Made by a program: the position numbers and the translations under genes. Positions 23,431 to 32,545 of a DNA stretch of 64,000 nucleotides are shown one piece after another. The DNA is from Daphnia pulex (lineage: Eukaryota > Arthropoda > Branchiopoda > Diplostraca > Daphniidae). Where the stretch lies: contig NC_060025.1 of NCBI RefSeq assembly GCF_021134715.1, positions 9,486,001 through 9,550,000 on the forward strand, in the 5' to 3' direction. How positions within the stretch are numbered: position 1 is the first letter of the stretch; each line of letters begins with the position of its first letter. The notes under the pieces are model-generated. The model was given only the letters and a program-made list of their open reading frames with translations, was not told where the DNA came from and did no database searches.

Positions 23431-26400
23431 GTTTATCGAGTAACAGTGTTGTAAATATAAATATACCCGTAATATGTAGCGTTACGCAGTTAATGCGTAT
23501 ACCAGTGAGTTTTTCTGGTCTAAAGACACAAGCTTTAGTAGATACAGGTGCTTCAGCTAGTTTCCTTGCACATCGACTACTTATAAATGTACCCTATGGA
23601 GAAGTTAAAGAAATAAATACCGCCAACGACAGCACACAGCTTTTTAGAACAGTATCAGGAGAGTTAGTCAAACCACGAGGATGCTACGAGCTAAATATTA
23701 GACTAGCTCGTAGACACTCGTTTAAACATCCATTTTATGTAATGTCAGAGTTAGAAGAAGGATGTATTTTAGGTTACGATTTCTTGGCAACTAACGAAAT
23801 AATAATAAATCCTAGTGAACGATCGATTAGCTATAAACAAGACAACGAGTTAAAGAAACTTATAATACCGCCATTACAGATTAACTCAATTAGCATAGTT
23901 GATCCACCCCAATTTAATTTAGAAGGCATACCAACAACACACAGGGAAAATTTAAAGAACCTTTTAATTTCAAATTTTTCGCTTTTTACTGAGAATTTAA
24001 ATGAGCTAGGAAAAGCAAAATCAGTCAAGCACCTTATACGTACAACCAAGCTTCCGAACGTTATGCCTATGAGGAGAACGCCTGAAAGGCTACGACTTGT
24101 TGTAAAAAAACAAATAGAAGACATGTTAAAACATAATATAATTAGGCCCAGTACAAGCCCTTTTGCATCACCGATTCTTTTAGTAGCTAAAAAAGAAGAA
24201 GGGCAGATGAGATTTTGCGTGGATTATCGTGAGTTAAACAGTGTAACCATAAAAGACAGGTACCCCATACCAAACATTCAGCTAATTATTGATAGTCTAC
24301 ACGGTGCCAGGTATTTCTCGACTCTGGATTTGCTCAGTGGATACTGGCAAATCGAGATCGAAGAAAAACATAAATATAAAACAGCTTTTATTTGTGAGTA
24401 TGGCTTGTATGAATTTAACTGTATGCCATTTGGTTTGTGCAACGCACCAGGCACATTCCAAAGAGAAATGAACAATGTATTAAAGGACGTGCTGTACGAA
24501 TTTACACTTGTTTACCTTGACGACATCATCGTTTTCAGTAAAACGCTTGATGACCACATAAAACATTTGAAAATTATTTTTAAGCTTCTGGCAAATGAAG
24601 GATTAAAATTAAAATTAAGTAAGTGCGATTTTTTCAAAACAAAAATTAAATACTTAGGTCACGTGATTACAGTAAATGGTTTTCATCCAGACAATAAGAA
24701 GATTACTTCAATTCTAAACTACCCCGAACCACAAAACGTAAAGCAACTACTCTCGTTTTTAGGATTAGTTAATTATTATCGAAAATTCGTTCGAAGTTAC
24801 GCAGAGATAGCGCATTATTTAACAGAACTGACAAAGAAATCATCGACTTGGATTTGGGAAGAAAACGAAAGGGACGCCTTTCGACGTATCAAGAATTCGC
24901 TAACCAACAATCCACTCTTAAGGTATCCAGATTTCACCAGGGAATTCTTGGTATACACAGATGCCTCAGGATACGGGATTGGAGCTGTGTTAGCACAGAT
25001 ACAGAACATACCCCCCTCAGAATCAGATCCAACACAGGCCCACGGAGAACAGGAAGTAGTTATAGCTTATGCGTCAAGACATTTAAATGAAAGAGAACGA
25101 AATTGGAATGTATCAGAAAAAGAATGTTTAGCGATTGTTTATGCATTAGAGCAGTTTAGACCATACTTATACGGAAGAAGTTTTAAAGTATACACAGATC
25201 ACAAACCATTGGAGACATTAATGAAGAAGAAAGATCCGCATGGCAGATTAGCTCGTTGGTCGTATGAAATGCAATCATACGATATGATAGTCCTACATCG
25301 TCCTGGCCAGGAAAATCAAAATGCCGATGCATTAAGTAGGACTCCATTACCATCAATAGGATCGATAATATTAGTAAAAGAAGAAAAGGTTCAAAATGAT
25401 ATAATATTAGCACAGAGAAATGATAATTATTGTAAAGAAATAATACAGAGACTAGAAGAAAGCAATAAGAAAGAATGTAATGAATTCCGTTTCAATAATG
25501 AAGGTATTTTAATAACAAATGAAGGGAAAATAGTTGTGCCTAAAGAGAAAATTAATGAAATTTTAGAATTGAATCATGATCATATTTTAGCAGGGCATTT
25601 AGGGATAGCAAAGACGCTAGCGAGAGTAAAACGCCAATTCGTTTGGCCCGGACTAGGCAAAGACGTTACTGAATATGTAAACAATTGTATTGCATGTGCA
25701 AAACGTAAGGCCTATGGGTCGACTAAAGCCCCACTTAAGCCATTGCCTTTAGTAGCAAACATTTGGGAACAAGTCGCAATGGACATAGTAGGGCCGGTTA
25801 CGGAAAGTAGTGAAGGAAACAAATATATTTTAGTTTTGTCTGATTACGCAAGTAGATATGTAATGACCATACCAATGAAAGACCAGAAAGCGCATACGAT
25901 AGCAGAACATTTAGTCAAAAAAGTCTATACAAAATTCGGTCCTCCAGCAAGAGTATTGACAGATAAAGGAACTAATTTTCTTTCAAAACTCATTTCAAAA
26001 ATATGCATTCTTTTTAAAATTAAGCAAATTAAAACTACAAGTTACCACCCGCAGACGGATGGACTAGTGGAAAGATTCAACAGGACTCTGTGCGATATGC
26101 TCGCATGTTATGTGAACGATGAACCAGAGTCATGGGATAAATATCTCGACTTTGTAACTTTCGCATATAACACTGCAAAGCAAACTAGTACAGACTGTTG
26201 CCCTTTCTATCTATTTTTTAAACGCGAAGCAGTAGTGCCAAGCGATATTTCTATCAATGATGACATAGACGTTTTTGAAGATGATGCAGATGAATACGAT
26301 AAACAATGGAAAAGAGCTCTAAAACGTTCGAAAGAGCGATTAGAGAAAGTTCAATCAAAGCAAAAACGGCTATATGACAAAGGTAGTAAATTAGTTAAGT

Positions 26401-26912
26401 ATAACGTGAACGATCACGTACTTTTAAAAGCCCATTCTACCCCAGGAAAATTTAATAATAGATGGTTAGGACCGTATAAAATAAACAGAAAAATATCGGA
26501 TCTTAACTATGAAATTATCAAAATAACAGACGAAATAAATAACTCCGAGGACGAAGGGAAATATATAGTACATGTAAATAGGTTAAAATTAGTAACCAGC
26601 ACTCCCAATAATATAACTAGCCCTAACCCAATAATTATTAAGAAAAGACGTAACACCATTAAGAAGATACAAACTAAAGTAGGAAAGAAAAGAGGTAGGC
26701 CTCCAAAAGTAAAAGAAGTCGTAACAGCGACAAAAAGAAGAGGTAGACCTCCGAAGATAACAGGGGTTGTAATTCCCCCACAACCAAAACGTGGAGGTAG
26801 ACCCCCAAACCAGCCAAGAATTACAGATCAGGAATTACCTAATAACAACCCCGTAATTCCACCGACACAAATACGTGTGTCACATAGATATCCACTTAGA
26901 AATAGAAATTAA
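23337..26912 (+). CDS. pol: Retroelement Pol: protease, reverse transcriptase, RNase H, integrase with C-terminal AT-hooks
   Basis: Open in the -1 frame relative to gag from 23337, overlapping gag by 94 nt, so it is probably made by -1 frameshifting. An ATG at 23388 is an alternative. No canonical XXXYYYZ slippery heptamer was found in the gag frame of the overlap. Residues counted from 23349: protease LVDTGAS at about 62-70; RT catalytic YLDDIIVF near 387; RNase H TDASGYG near 535 and TDHKPLE near 616; integrase HHCC zinc finger about 742-785; DDE core with D in MDIVGP near 811, D in LTDKGTNF near 872 and E 36 residues later. No chromodomain is seen. The tail instead carries three AT-hook-like cores (two RGRPPK, one GGRPPN) at about 1113, 1130 and 1148. 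All catalytic residues are present. Confidence 0.95.
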   Translation, partial: ETYRVLCLWKARTLRARMSQRAPAPVNRTAVGLSSNSVVNINIPVICSVTQLMRIPVSFSGLKTQALVDTGASASFLAHRLLINVPYGEVKEINTANDSTQLFRTVSGELVKPRGCYELNIRLARRHSFKHPFYVMSELEEGCILGYDFLATNEIIINPSERSISYKQDNELKKLIIPPLQINSISIVDPPQFNLEGIPTTHRENLKNLLISNFSLFTENLNELGKAKSVKHLIRTTKLPNVMPMRRTPERLRLVVKKQIEDMLKHNIIRPSTSPFASPILLVAKKEEGQMRFCVDYRELNSVTIKDRYPIPNIQLIIDSLHGARYFSTLDLLSGYWQIEIEEKHKYKTAFICEYGLYEFNCMPFGLCNAPGTFQREMNNVLKDVLYEFTLVYLDDIIVFSKTLDDHIKHLKIIFKLLANEGLKLKLSKCDFFKTKIKYLGHVITVNGFHPDNKKITSILNYPEPQNVKQLLSFLGLVNYYRKFVRSYAEIAHYLTELTKKSSTWIWEENERDAFRRIKNSLTNNPLLRYPDFTREFLVYTDASGYGIGAVLAQIQNIPPSESDPTQAHGEQEVVIAYASRHLNERERNWNVSEKECLAIVYALEQFRPYLYGRSFKVYTDHKPLETLMKKKDPHGRLARWSYEMQSYDMIVLHRPGQENQNADALSRTPLPSIGSIILVKEEKVQNDIILAQRNDNYCKEIIQRLEESNKKECNEFRFNNEGILITNEGKIVVPKEKINEILELNHDHILAGHLGIAKTLARVKRQFVWPGLGKDVTEYVNNCIACAKRKAYGSTKAPLKPLPLVANIWEQVAMDIVGPVTESSEGNKYILVLSDYASRYVMTIPMKDQKAHTIAEHLVKKVYTKFGPPARVLTDKGTNFLSKLISKICILFKIKQIKTTSYHPQTDGLVERFNRTLCDMLACYVNDEPESWDKYLDFVTFAYNTAKQTSTDCCPFYLFFKREAVVPSDISINDDIDVFEDDADEYDKQWKRALKRSKERLEKVQSKQKRLYDKGSKLVKYNVNDHVLLKAHSTPGKFNNRWLGPYKINRKISDLNYEIIKITDEINNSEDEGKYIVHVNRLKLVTSTPNNITSPNPIIIKKRRNTIKKIQTKVGKKRGRPPKVKEVVTATKRRGRPPKITGVVIPPQPKRGGRPPNQPRITDQELPNNNPVIPPTQIRVSHRYPLRNRN

Positions 26913-26951
26913 AGCTTAACAAACAGTAATCGTATTTTGTTTTTCCAAATT

Positions 26952-26953
26952 AG
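26952..26953 (+). promoter_or_regulatory. Splice acceptor abutting the env start codon
   Basis: A T-rich stretch ending CCAAATTAG puts the AG at 26952-26953, directly before the env ATG at 26954. Paired with the leader donor at 20834 it would give a subgenomic env mRNA, as in Drosophila gypsy-type errantiviruses. The pairing is inferred from position and consensus. Confidence 0.6.
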
Positions 26954-29900
26954 ATGGGAAACAACGCTGTTCTTATCACAGCATGCTACTTGTCGATTGT
27001 CTTTACGCCTATTTTGACGCTTAATATTCAAATTTGCGACTGCTCGAAACCAGTCACGAGAGGTCTGCTTGACCTTACAGACCCAGATTATTGTTTCAAA
27101 AATCACACTGATAAAGAGGATGAACAGAAAGTTATGAGCAAATTAGTAACCTATTATGTGGCTACTAAAATACAAACAGACCTGCGAGTAGAAGGACTCG
27201 TATGCTCGCAATGGATAGAAACGAAAAAGATCACAGGATCATTTTGGGTAGGATCATATGACACGGAGCATTTTCACACGACGAAAGAGGTCAGTCCCCA
27301 AGAATGTTGGGAAATGAAATCGCTATTAAACTGCGCAGGAAATAAGAATATAGTTAACGGAAAAACATATAGTTATAGACAAAAACCAGTAGGTGAAGGA
27401 AAATGGATGTCAATAAAAGAATATTCAGTAGTGAATTGTTTAGCCCAAGACATTGAGATTAGACAAGAGTCCACCGATGGACCACTTCTATCACCATTTG
27501 GATCGCATAACGTATCGTTGAAAAACGAACACCTTATCGTTAACCACAATACTATTGTGTGGCGCATACCAAACGTTCCTACAACAGTCGAGGTAAAATG
27601 TCAAGAAAAGAAACAATTTAAGGGAACAGGTAAAATATCTCTCATTAAAATAGACAGAAACCCAAGATTAAAACAGATAAAGACAGGTAGAATATTAGAT
27701 ACCGAAAAACAAGTTGAAATTTTATTTGGTCCCGAAAAAGTCAACCTTTGCGCCGGTATGTCTAATTCTTACAAAATAATTGGCATACCGGATACCCACA
27801 TAGTTTTTGAAGACGAGATCGAAAAATTCTTCTTAACAAACCCAACGTCAAAAACTCGACACACAAGACAGCTCCAACAAATTAACAACGAAAATAGCCA
27901 CGTGTTTGCATGGGGACACCTTAATCCCCTTGCATCATTTCCACCCACCGAGTTCGACGAGAAATATGAAGACAAAAGATACGTGGTAACAACTTCTGAC
28001 ATCGAAAATCATCTGTTCCTGATGCCTCGAGTTCCGATCAACAAAACTACATGGAGCGAGCTAGGAATCTGGCCGAAAACACAGCAGCTTTTCGAATTTT
28101 CCACGGACTATTCAATTCGTTTTACAACAAATGGAACCAGTTACTGTCTGACAGTAAACAACCCAAACCACCTGCTCTTCAAAGATTGTTCGATACCCCA
28201 CTCGACTTGGATCTATGATGACTACCGAATGTACATCATGGAAACGCAATCGAAAGGATGTCTTACAGCAGTCAAGGACCAGGTGTCACTTGAACCTTGT
28301 GAAATGGAGCCCCATTCAATCAAGCAGATGTGGAGATTTGATCAACGTAATACGGACTACAACCTACGTCAAGCATATCCAAACATCACAATAGAAGAAT
28401 GGGAATTCGTCCACGAAGAATTCAGAAGCAGCCCTGCGGAAAACCTATTAAATATAGACCATATATTTAATTGGGGACAACTTATGAATAAAAACAAAAA
28501 TGGAAAAACGCCGATGTGTATGAACAATATACACGGAAAATTAAACATCTCTATGGAGCCATGTCAATCACCAGGAGACCCGATGCAGTTTCCAGATCAA
28601 CTGTTTGAATACGACATCGACTATACCATCAGGAAGTTCGACACCAATCATTGTTTAAGAATAAACGAAAAGAACGCAGTGCTCGAGCAATGCAACCCAG
28701 ATAGTATGAGATGGGGAGCCAACGAGATAACTGGACAATTAATGGATGTGAACTCAATCAAATGCATTGAATTTCACCAAGGAAAGTTAAGATTAGGATT
28801 ATGCAACGATGACCAGAAACCCAGACATCAGAAATGGAAATTCGAAGCATACAACCCTAATCTAATAAATTCCAAAGAGCATCCCAGCTTAATACCTTCC
28901 AGGATTCTCGAGTGGCATAAAAACTTTTCCATTCATGATATGCCATTCCCGACGATGCCGCCAATCTTCCAGAATCGAAATAACATGAGCCTCATTGAAG
29001 ATGAAACGTTACCAGAAACAACGCCAGTTCCAGATACAACAACGGAGACCAACAAAGAAGAAACAACGCCAGTTCCAGATACAAAAACAGAGACCAACAA
29101 AGAAGAGTACCCTGAAATATTGGAGATAAAAGCCGTAGAAACACCGATCATAAATGAAACCAAAGTTGCAGCAGCGTCACAAATCAAACAACAAAATCTA
29201 GGGAATATTCAACAGAAAAATCTAACAACAGTCCTCGCAGGCGAAATAGCGAGGCTAGATGCAGGAATCAATAATAATTCAAGCAACCCGCCAACGATGA
29301 ACCCAACAAGACCTACAGATCCTCCAGTACCTGCACCGACAAAACCTGCATCAAAAGTGACATCAACAACAACAACTACAACAACAACCAAAACAACAAC
29401 GACATCGACGACAACTTCAACTTCAAAACCCATACCTTTAACCGAACCAACAAAACCACCTGTACCACGCCCACGTAATTCTACACAAACCAACACTCCA
29501 CCCCAAACAAAAACAAGTCCCAACCAAAAAGTTACGAAACAACCCTTACCCTTACCTCTTCCCACCAGAACCATCATACCTCACCAAAACGATTCCAAAA
29601 CTATACCTATACCAACAAAAGCCACATTACCTTACCTGAACGACTCAACCGACAAAAGCAAAAACACCACACAAAATAAACCAACAACAGCAAACAAAGA
29701 AGAAATCAGCGAGATCATCAAACCCATCATCCAATCCTTCCACGAGCAATATAAGCAGAGCATCGAGATTCAACACGAAAATGAGCTGGCAAGAGAGATA
29801 CGACAAATATACTGCCAGGTGTCTGTGCTGAGAAGATTGCAAGCCATGACACTGTCTCAAACAAATGGAATTCTAGCCGCAGCAGCATTGGAATTACCAA

Positions 29901-30688
29901 CTTGTTCACGACTGCAAGGACTCGGACAATCTCTACTTCTACAGGAATGCGAGAAGAAACAAGTTACAGTCGGAGCAATAGAAACGAAATGTGGATTCCA
30001 GCCATACACGGTTTACAAAAATAACAACTATACAATTGGAACAGATGGATGGTCAATCCACCCATTTTCCAATTGTTTTTGGAAAACAAACCTTGTCAAT
30101 CTAAACGGAAAAACATTTCACTGGGAACACAATACAACCCACGCCGATTGGACGGAGCAAACGCCGAATATACACACACCAAATTTAAATCTTGTATCGC
30201 AGTTTGAAGAGCTCTCCCTTAACGATTTTAACTACGCTTTAAAAGGACACCCAGCTCATTCAGTAACAGACTTAGAACGACTCAATGTTTTAAACGAATT
30301 GATAGGTAGGATAGAGGAAACGCACGACAATTCGTTAGCTGGAATGATAATGTCAGAGAAACAGGATACGAAAATTGGAGACATGTACTCTTGGACAGAT
30401 TATCTAAAAATTATCGTTTTTACTACGATAGGATTTATAATGTTTACCCTAGTCGCGTATATTTTTGCACGAGTCAACCCTTTACCAGCCATAATAGATT
30501 CGTTTCAACAACGCCGAAATCGCCGTGCAGCAGTAGAAATACCAATAGAGCAGAGTCATCACATGGCATATGCCACAAACCATCCAGTTATAATGCCAGG
30601 AAATATGTATCCATATGTTATGCCACCAAGTGCGCCTGTCGAATCAATAAGCCGAGCAAATAGTTTCCTTAATCAAATTCATCTGTAA
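26954..30688 (+). CDS. env: Retroelement envelope glycoprotein with lectin-like modules and mucin-like stalk
   Basis: 1244 aa. There is a hydrophobic signal peptide (about 1-23), then a cysteine-rich ectodomain opening with CDCSKP. A basic R-x-x-R site near residue 302 could be a furin cut. Two repeated Cys/Trp modules of ricin-B type lie at about 384-460 and 555-630; each starts DYSIR/DYTIR and ends in W-x-F. A Thr/Pro/Asn-rich mucin-like stretch (about 679-915) contains a duplicated ETTPVPDT unit. A conserved-looking cysteine domain precedes one transmembrane helix at about 1151-1172 and a 70-residue tail with a basic patch and a PSAP motif. The N-terminal cysteine pattern and pre-membrane region resemble chuvirus-type glycoproteins known to have been captured by arthropod LTR elements; this is from family knowledge and was not checked by alignment. 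The frame is uninterrupted. Confidence 0.85.
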   Translation: MGNNAVLITACYLSIVFTPILTLNIQICDCSKPVTRGLLDLTDPDYCFKNHTDKEDEQKVMSKLVTYYVATKIQTDLRVEGLVCSQWIETKKITGSFWVGSYDTEHFHTTKEVSPQECWEMKSLLNCAGNKNIVNGKTYSYRQKPVGEGKWMSIKEYSVVNCLAQDIEIRQESTDGPLLSPFGSHNVSLKNEHLIVNHNTIVWRIPNVPTTVEVKCQEKKQFKGTGKISLIKIDRNPRLKQIKTGRILDTEKQVEILFGPEKVNLCAGMSNSYKIIGIPDTHIVFEDEIEKFFLTNPTSKTRHTRQLQQINNENSHVFAWGHLNPLASFPPTEFDEKYEDKRYVVTTSDIENHLFLMPRVPINKTTWSELGIWPKTQQLFEFSTDYSIRFTTNGTSYCLTVNNPNHLLFKDCSIPHSTWIYDDYRMYIMETQSKGCLTAVKDQVSLEPCEMEPHSIKQMWRFDQRNTDYNLRQAYPNITIEEWEFVHEEFRSSPAENLLNIDHIFNWGQLMNKNKNGKTPMCMNNIHGKLNISMEPCQSPGDPMQFPDQLFEYDIDYTIRKFDTNHCLRINEKNAVLEQCNPDSMRWGANEITGQLMDVNSIKCIEFHQGKLRLGLCNDDQKPRHQKWKFEAYNPNLINSKEHPSLIPSRILEWHKNFSIHDMPFPTMPPIFQNRNNMSLIEDETLPETTPVPDTTTETNKEETTPVPDTKTETNKEEYPEILEIKAVETPIINETKVAAASQIKQQNLGNIQQKNLTTVLAGEIARLDAGINNNSSNPPTMNPTRPTDPPVPAPTKPASKVTSTTTTTTTTKTTTTSTTTSTSKPIPLTEPTKPPVPRPRNSTQTNTPPQTKTSPNQKVTKQPLPLPLPTRTIIPHQNDSKTIPIPTKATLPYLNDSTDKSKNTTQNKPTTANKEEISEIIKPIIQSFHEQYKQSIEIQHENELAREIRQIYCQVSVLRRLQAMTLSQTNGILAAAALELPTCSRLQGLGQSLLLQECEKKQVTVGAIETKCGFQPYTVYKNNNYTIGTDGWSIHPFSNCFWKTNLVNLNGKTFHWEHNTTHADWTEQTPNIHTPNLNLVSQFEELSLNDFNYALKGHPAHSVTDLERLNVLNELIGRIEETHDNSLAGMIMSEKQDTKIGDMYSWTDYLKIIVFTTIGFIMFTLVAYIFARVNPLPAIIDSFQQRRNRRAAVEIPIEQSHHMAYATNHPVIMPGNMYPYVMPPSAPVESISRANSFLNQIHL

Positions 30689-30841
30689 CTGCTGACAATT
30701 GCAACATACTTATCGCCGCATGGAGTAGAGTAGAAATGCTTTGAATAACTATATACAAAAATATGTTTAAAAAAAAAAAAAAAAAAACCACCTTCTAATA
30801 TCCAAAACACCATATCATCATAGAAAAAAAGAAAAGAAAAA
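30689..30841 (+). other. env-ankyrin ORF spacer with 19-A tract
   Basis: Includes an uninterrupted run of 19 A (30769-30787) and a possible splice acceptor ATCATAG ending at 30823, 18 bases before the next ATG. A-rich runs of this kind follow every 3' ORF of the element. Confidence 0.6.
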
Positions 30842-32281
30842 ATGAACCAAGAGGATTTTGCAACGACCCCCTCGGAACGTCAACGGATTTGGACCTTTAG
30901 CACTACCCACATGAGTAGGAGAAATGCTTTTCCTCCCAACCGGAAACATGGAATTGAAAAAACCACCCCGAAGATTCACGAACTGGTTTTGATGGACAGT
31001 CACACCGAGCTGAAGTATTGGCTTACGCGACACCCAAAGGACATTGAGAACAGCTATCGACAAAAAACGCCTCTTCTGGTAGCTATCAAACATAATTCGT
31101 ACAAATGTTTCAAGATTCTCCTAGAACACGATGCAGACGTCGAAAAAAGTAACTCAAAGAATGAAACGGCGTTAGTGACCGCGGTACGATTACACCGAAT
31201 TAACATGATTGAAGACTTGATCTACAAGGGCGCCACAATCTACAGCGGAGATCGATTGGCTAGAACAATCACAGAAATACTCATCTCACGGGATGACGTA
31301 AATAGTATACGGTTCGTCCATATTTACAAGAAAAACCTTTTAGAGCACGATCTGGTTAATCAGGAATTTCCTTTGACTTTGGCAATAAGCCATCAGGCTA
31401 GGAATTGTATCGATTACATCCTCAGCCAAAACCCAAAAGTCGAGTCATTTCTAATCAACAGAAAATTCAGCTGCCCCATTTCAGTGGCTATAAGAAGAAA
31501 CGACATCGAAACCATAAGGGCTCTAGTAGAGCTAGACAGATTCCAGCACATTGTCAACACAAAAGTGCATAAATCTCTTTCTTATATCCATCTAGCAGTG
31601 GAAAAAAACCGCCATGAAATTGCCGACATCCTACTATACCACGGAGCACACGTAAATCTACAGGACAATAACGGAAACACGCCCGCGCACTTCGTGAACG
31701 ATATACCTACGTTAAGGGTATTGATTTCTCACGGAGCCCGCCTGGAACTTGGAAATCGTAACCACGAAACTCCAATCATGGCCGCAGAAAAAGATGGCAG
31801 GAATGCCGTCTATCAATATTTACGCCTCTACAACCATGAAAATAGGAAAAAGGCCTATAAAACACTCGACACTAGATTTTATTACAATAATTCTGACAGA
31901 ATCGAGAAAGCGATAGCAGCCATGAACATAATGTCGGACGAGACCTCCCAAAAAGGAAACTACGAGGATATGCCAGACTTGGAAGAAGGACCGCCAATTA
32001 AGCACATCCCTATTCCGCCACGAAAAATCAACGAGAACATCTACCCTACAAGAACCGAAATGTCACGCCTAGACGACGGTGCACCAAGTCTCAAATTACG
32101 AAATTTTAAACGCCTAATAGACAAAGCGAAATCAAAACTACCCCCACCACCTGGATACCGACGGGACTATTCTTTGATAACAAGCGAATCAGACAGCGAC
32201 GTCGAGAAAAACATTATTGCCGACAACAAAATAACGCCTTCCGAGAATGAAGATGACGACGATCTAAACGAATTGGAATAA
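30842..32281 (+). CDS. Ankyrin-repeat accessory protein of the retroelement
   Basis: 479 aa, with ATG in an AAAAAATGA context. Ankyrin repeats are recognisable at about residues 55-165 (TPLLVAIKHN, LLEHDADVEKSN, TALVTAVRLH, LIYKGA) and 245-330 (IHLAVEKNRHEIADILLYHG, then VNLQDNNGNTPAHF, LISHGARLELGNRNHETP). A weaker repeat-like region lies between them. The C-terminus is a disordered acidic tail (SESDSDVE, EDDDDLNELE) preceded by a PPPPGY stretch near residue 434, a PPxY-like motif. Ankyrin proteins encoded by large DNA viruses and polydnaviruses often block NF-kappaB or ubiquitin pathways, so a host-modulating role is possible but is inference only. I know of no LTR retrotransposon with such a gene. 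It lies wholly between the LTRs in the same strand as env. Confidence 0.88.
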   Translation: MNQEDFATTPSERQRIWTFSTTHMSRRNAFPPNRKHGIEKTTPKIHELVLMDSHTELKYWLTRHPKDIENSYRQKTPLLVAIKHNSYKCFKILLEHDADVEKSNSKNETALVTAVRLHRINMIEDLIYKGATIYSGDRLARTITEILISRDDVNSIRFVHIYKKNLLEHDLVNQEFPLTLAISHQARNCIDYILSQNPKVESFLINRKFSCPISVAIRRNDIETIRALVELDRFQHIVNTKVHKSLSYIHLAVEKNRHEIADILLYHGAHVNLQDNNGNTPAHFVNDIPTLRVLISHGARLELGNRNHETPIMAAEKDGRNAVYQYLRLYNHENRKKAYKTLDTRFYYNNSDRIEKAIAAMNIMSDETSQKGNYEDMPDLEEGPPIKHIPIPPRKINENIYPTRTEMSRLDDGAPSLKLRNFKRLIDKAKSKLPPPPGYRRDYSLITSESDSDVEKNIIADNKITPSENEDDDDLNELE

Positions 32282-32545
32282 AGAAATTGAAAAAAAAAAT
32301 TATAATAAAAAGAGACAATGGTAGCAGAGCGCTGTAGTAATCACCAGTAGCAGCTAATAGTTGTTTACAAACAACAAAAAAGAAAAACCAAAAAAAAAAA
32401 AGCCAATAACATTTAATGCTTAAAAAAAAAATAATAAAAAAAATAAAGAAAGATGCTAATTAGCCAATAAATCGTAGTTACCAATTTTTTAGTCATTGCC
32501 TTGACATAGCATCACTAATGAATCGATTTTACCCAAGCAGCTTAC
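32282..32545 (+). other. Accessory spacer with A-tracts and a shared 14-mer
   Basis: A-runs lie at 32290-32299 and 32390-32401, with more A-rich DNA to 32450. The sequence AATCACCAGTAGCA (32339-32352) recurs at 34020-34033 after the last ORF. CCCAAGCAG ending at 32540 is a plausible splice acceptor five bases before the next ATG. Confidence 0.55.

Noticed and set aside
29209-29577. 122-aa minus-strand frame rich in Val and Gly
   Set aside because: Antisense shadow of the Thr/Pro-rich stalk of env.
32300-32360. tRNA-like sequence around GGTAGCAGAGCGC
   Set aside because: No cloverleaf could be drawn and no B-box follows.
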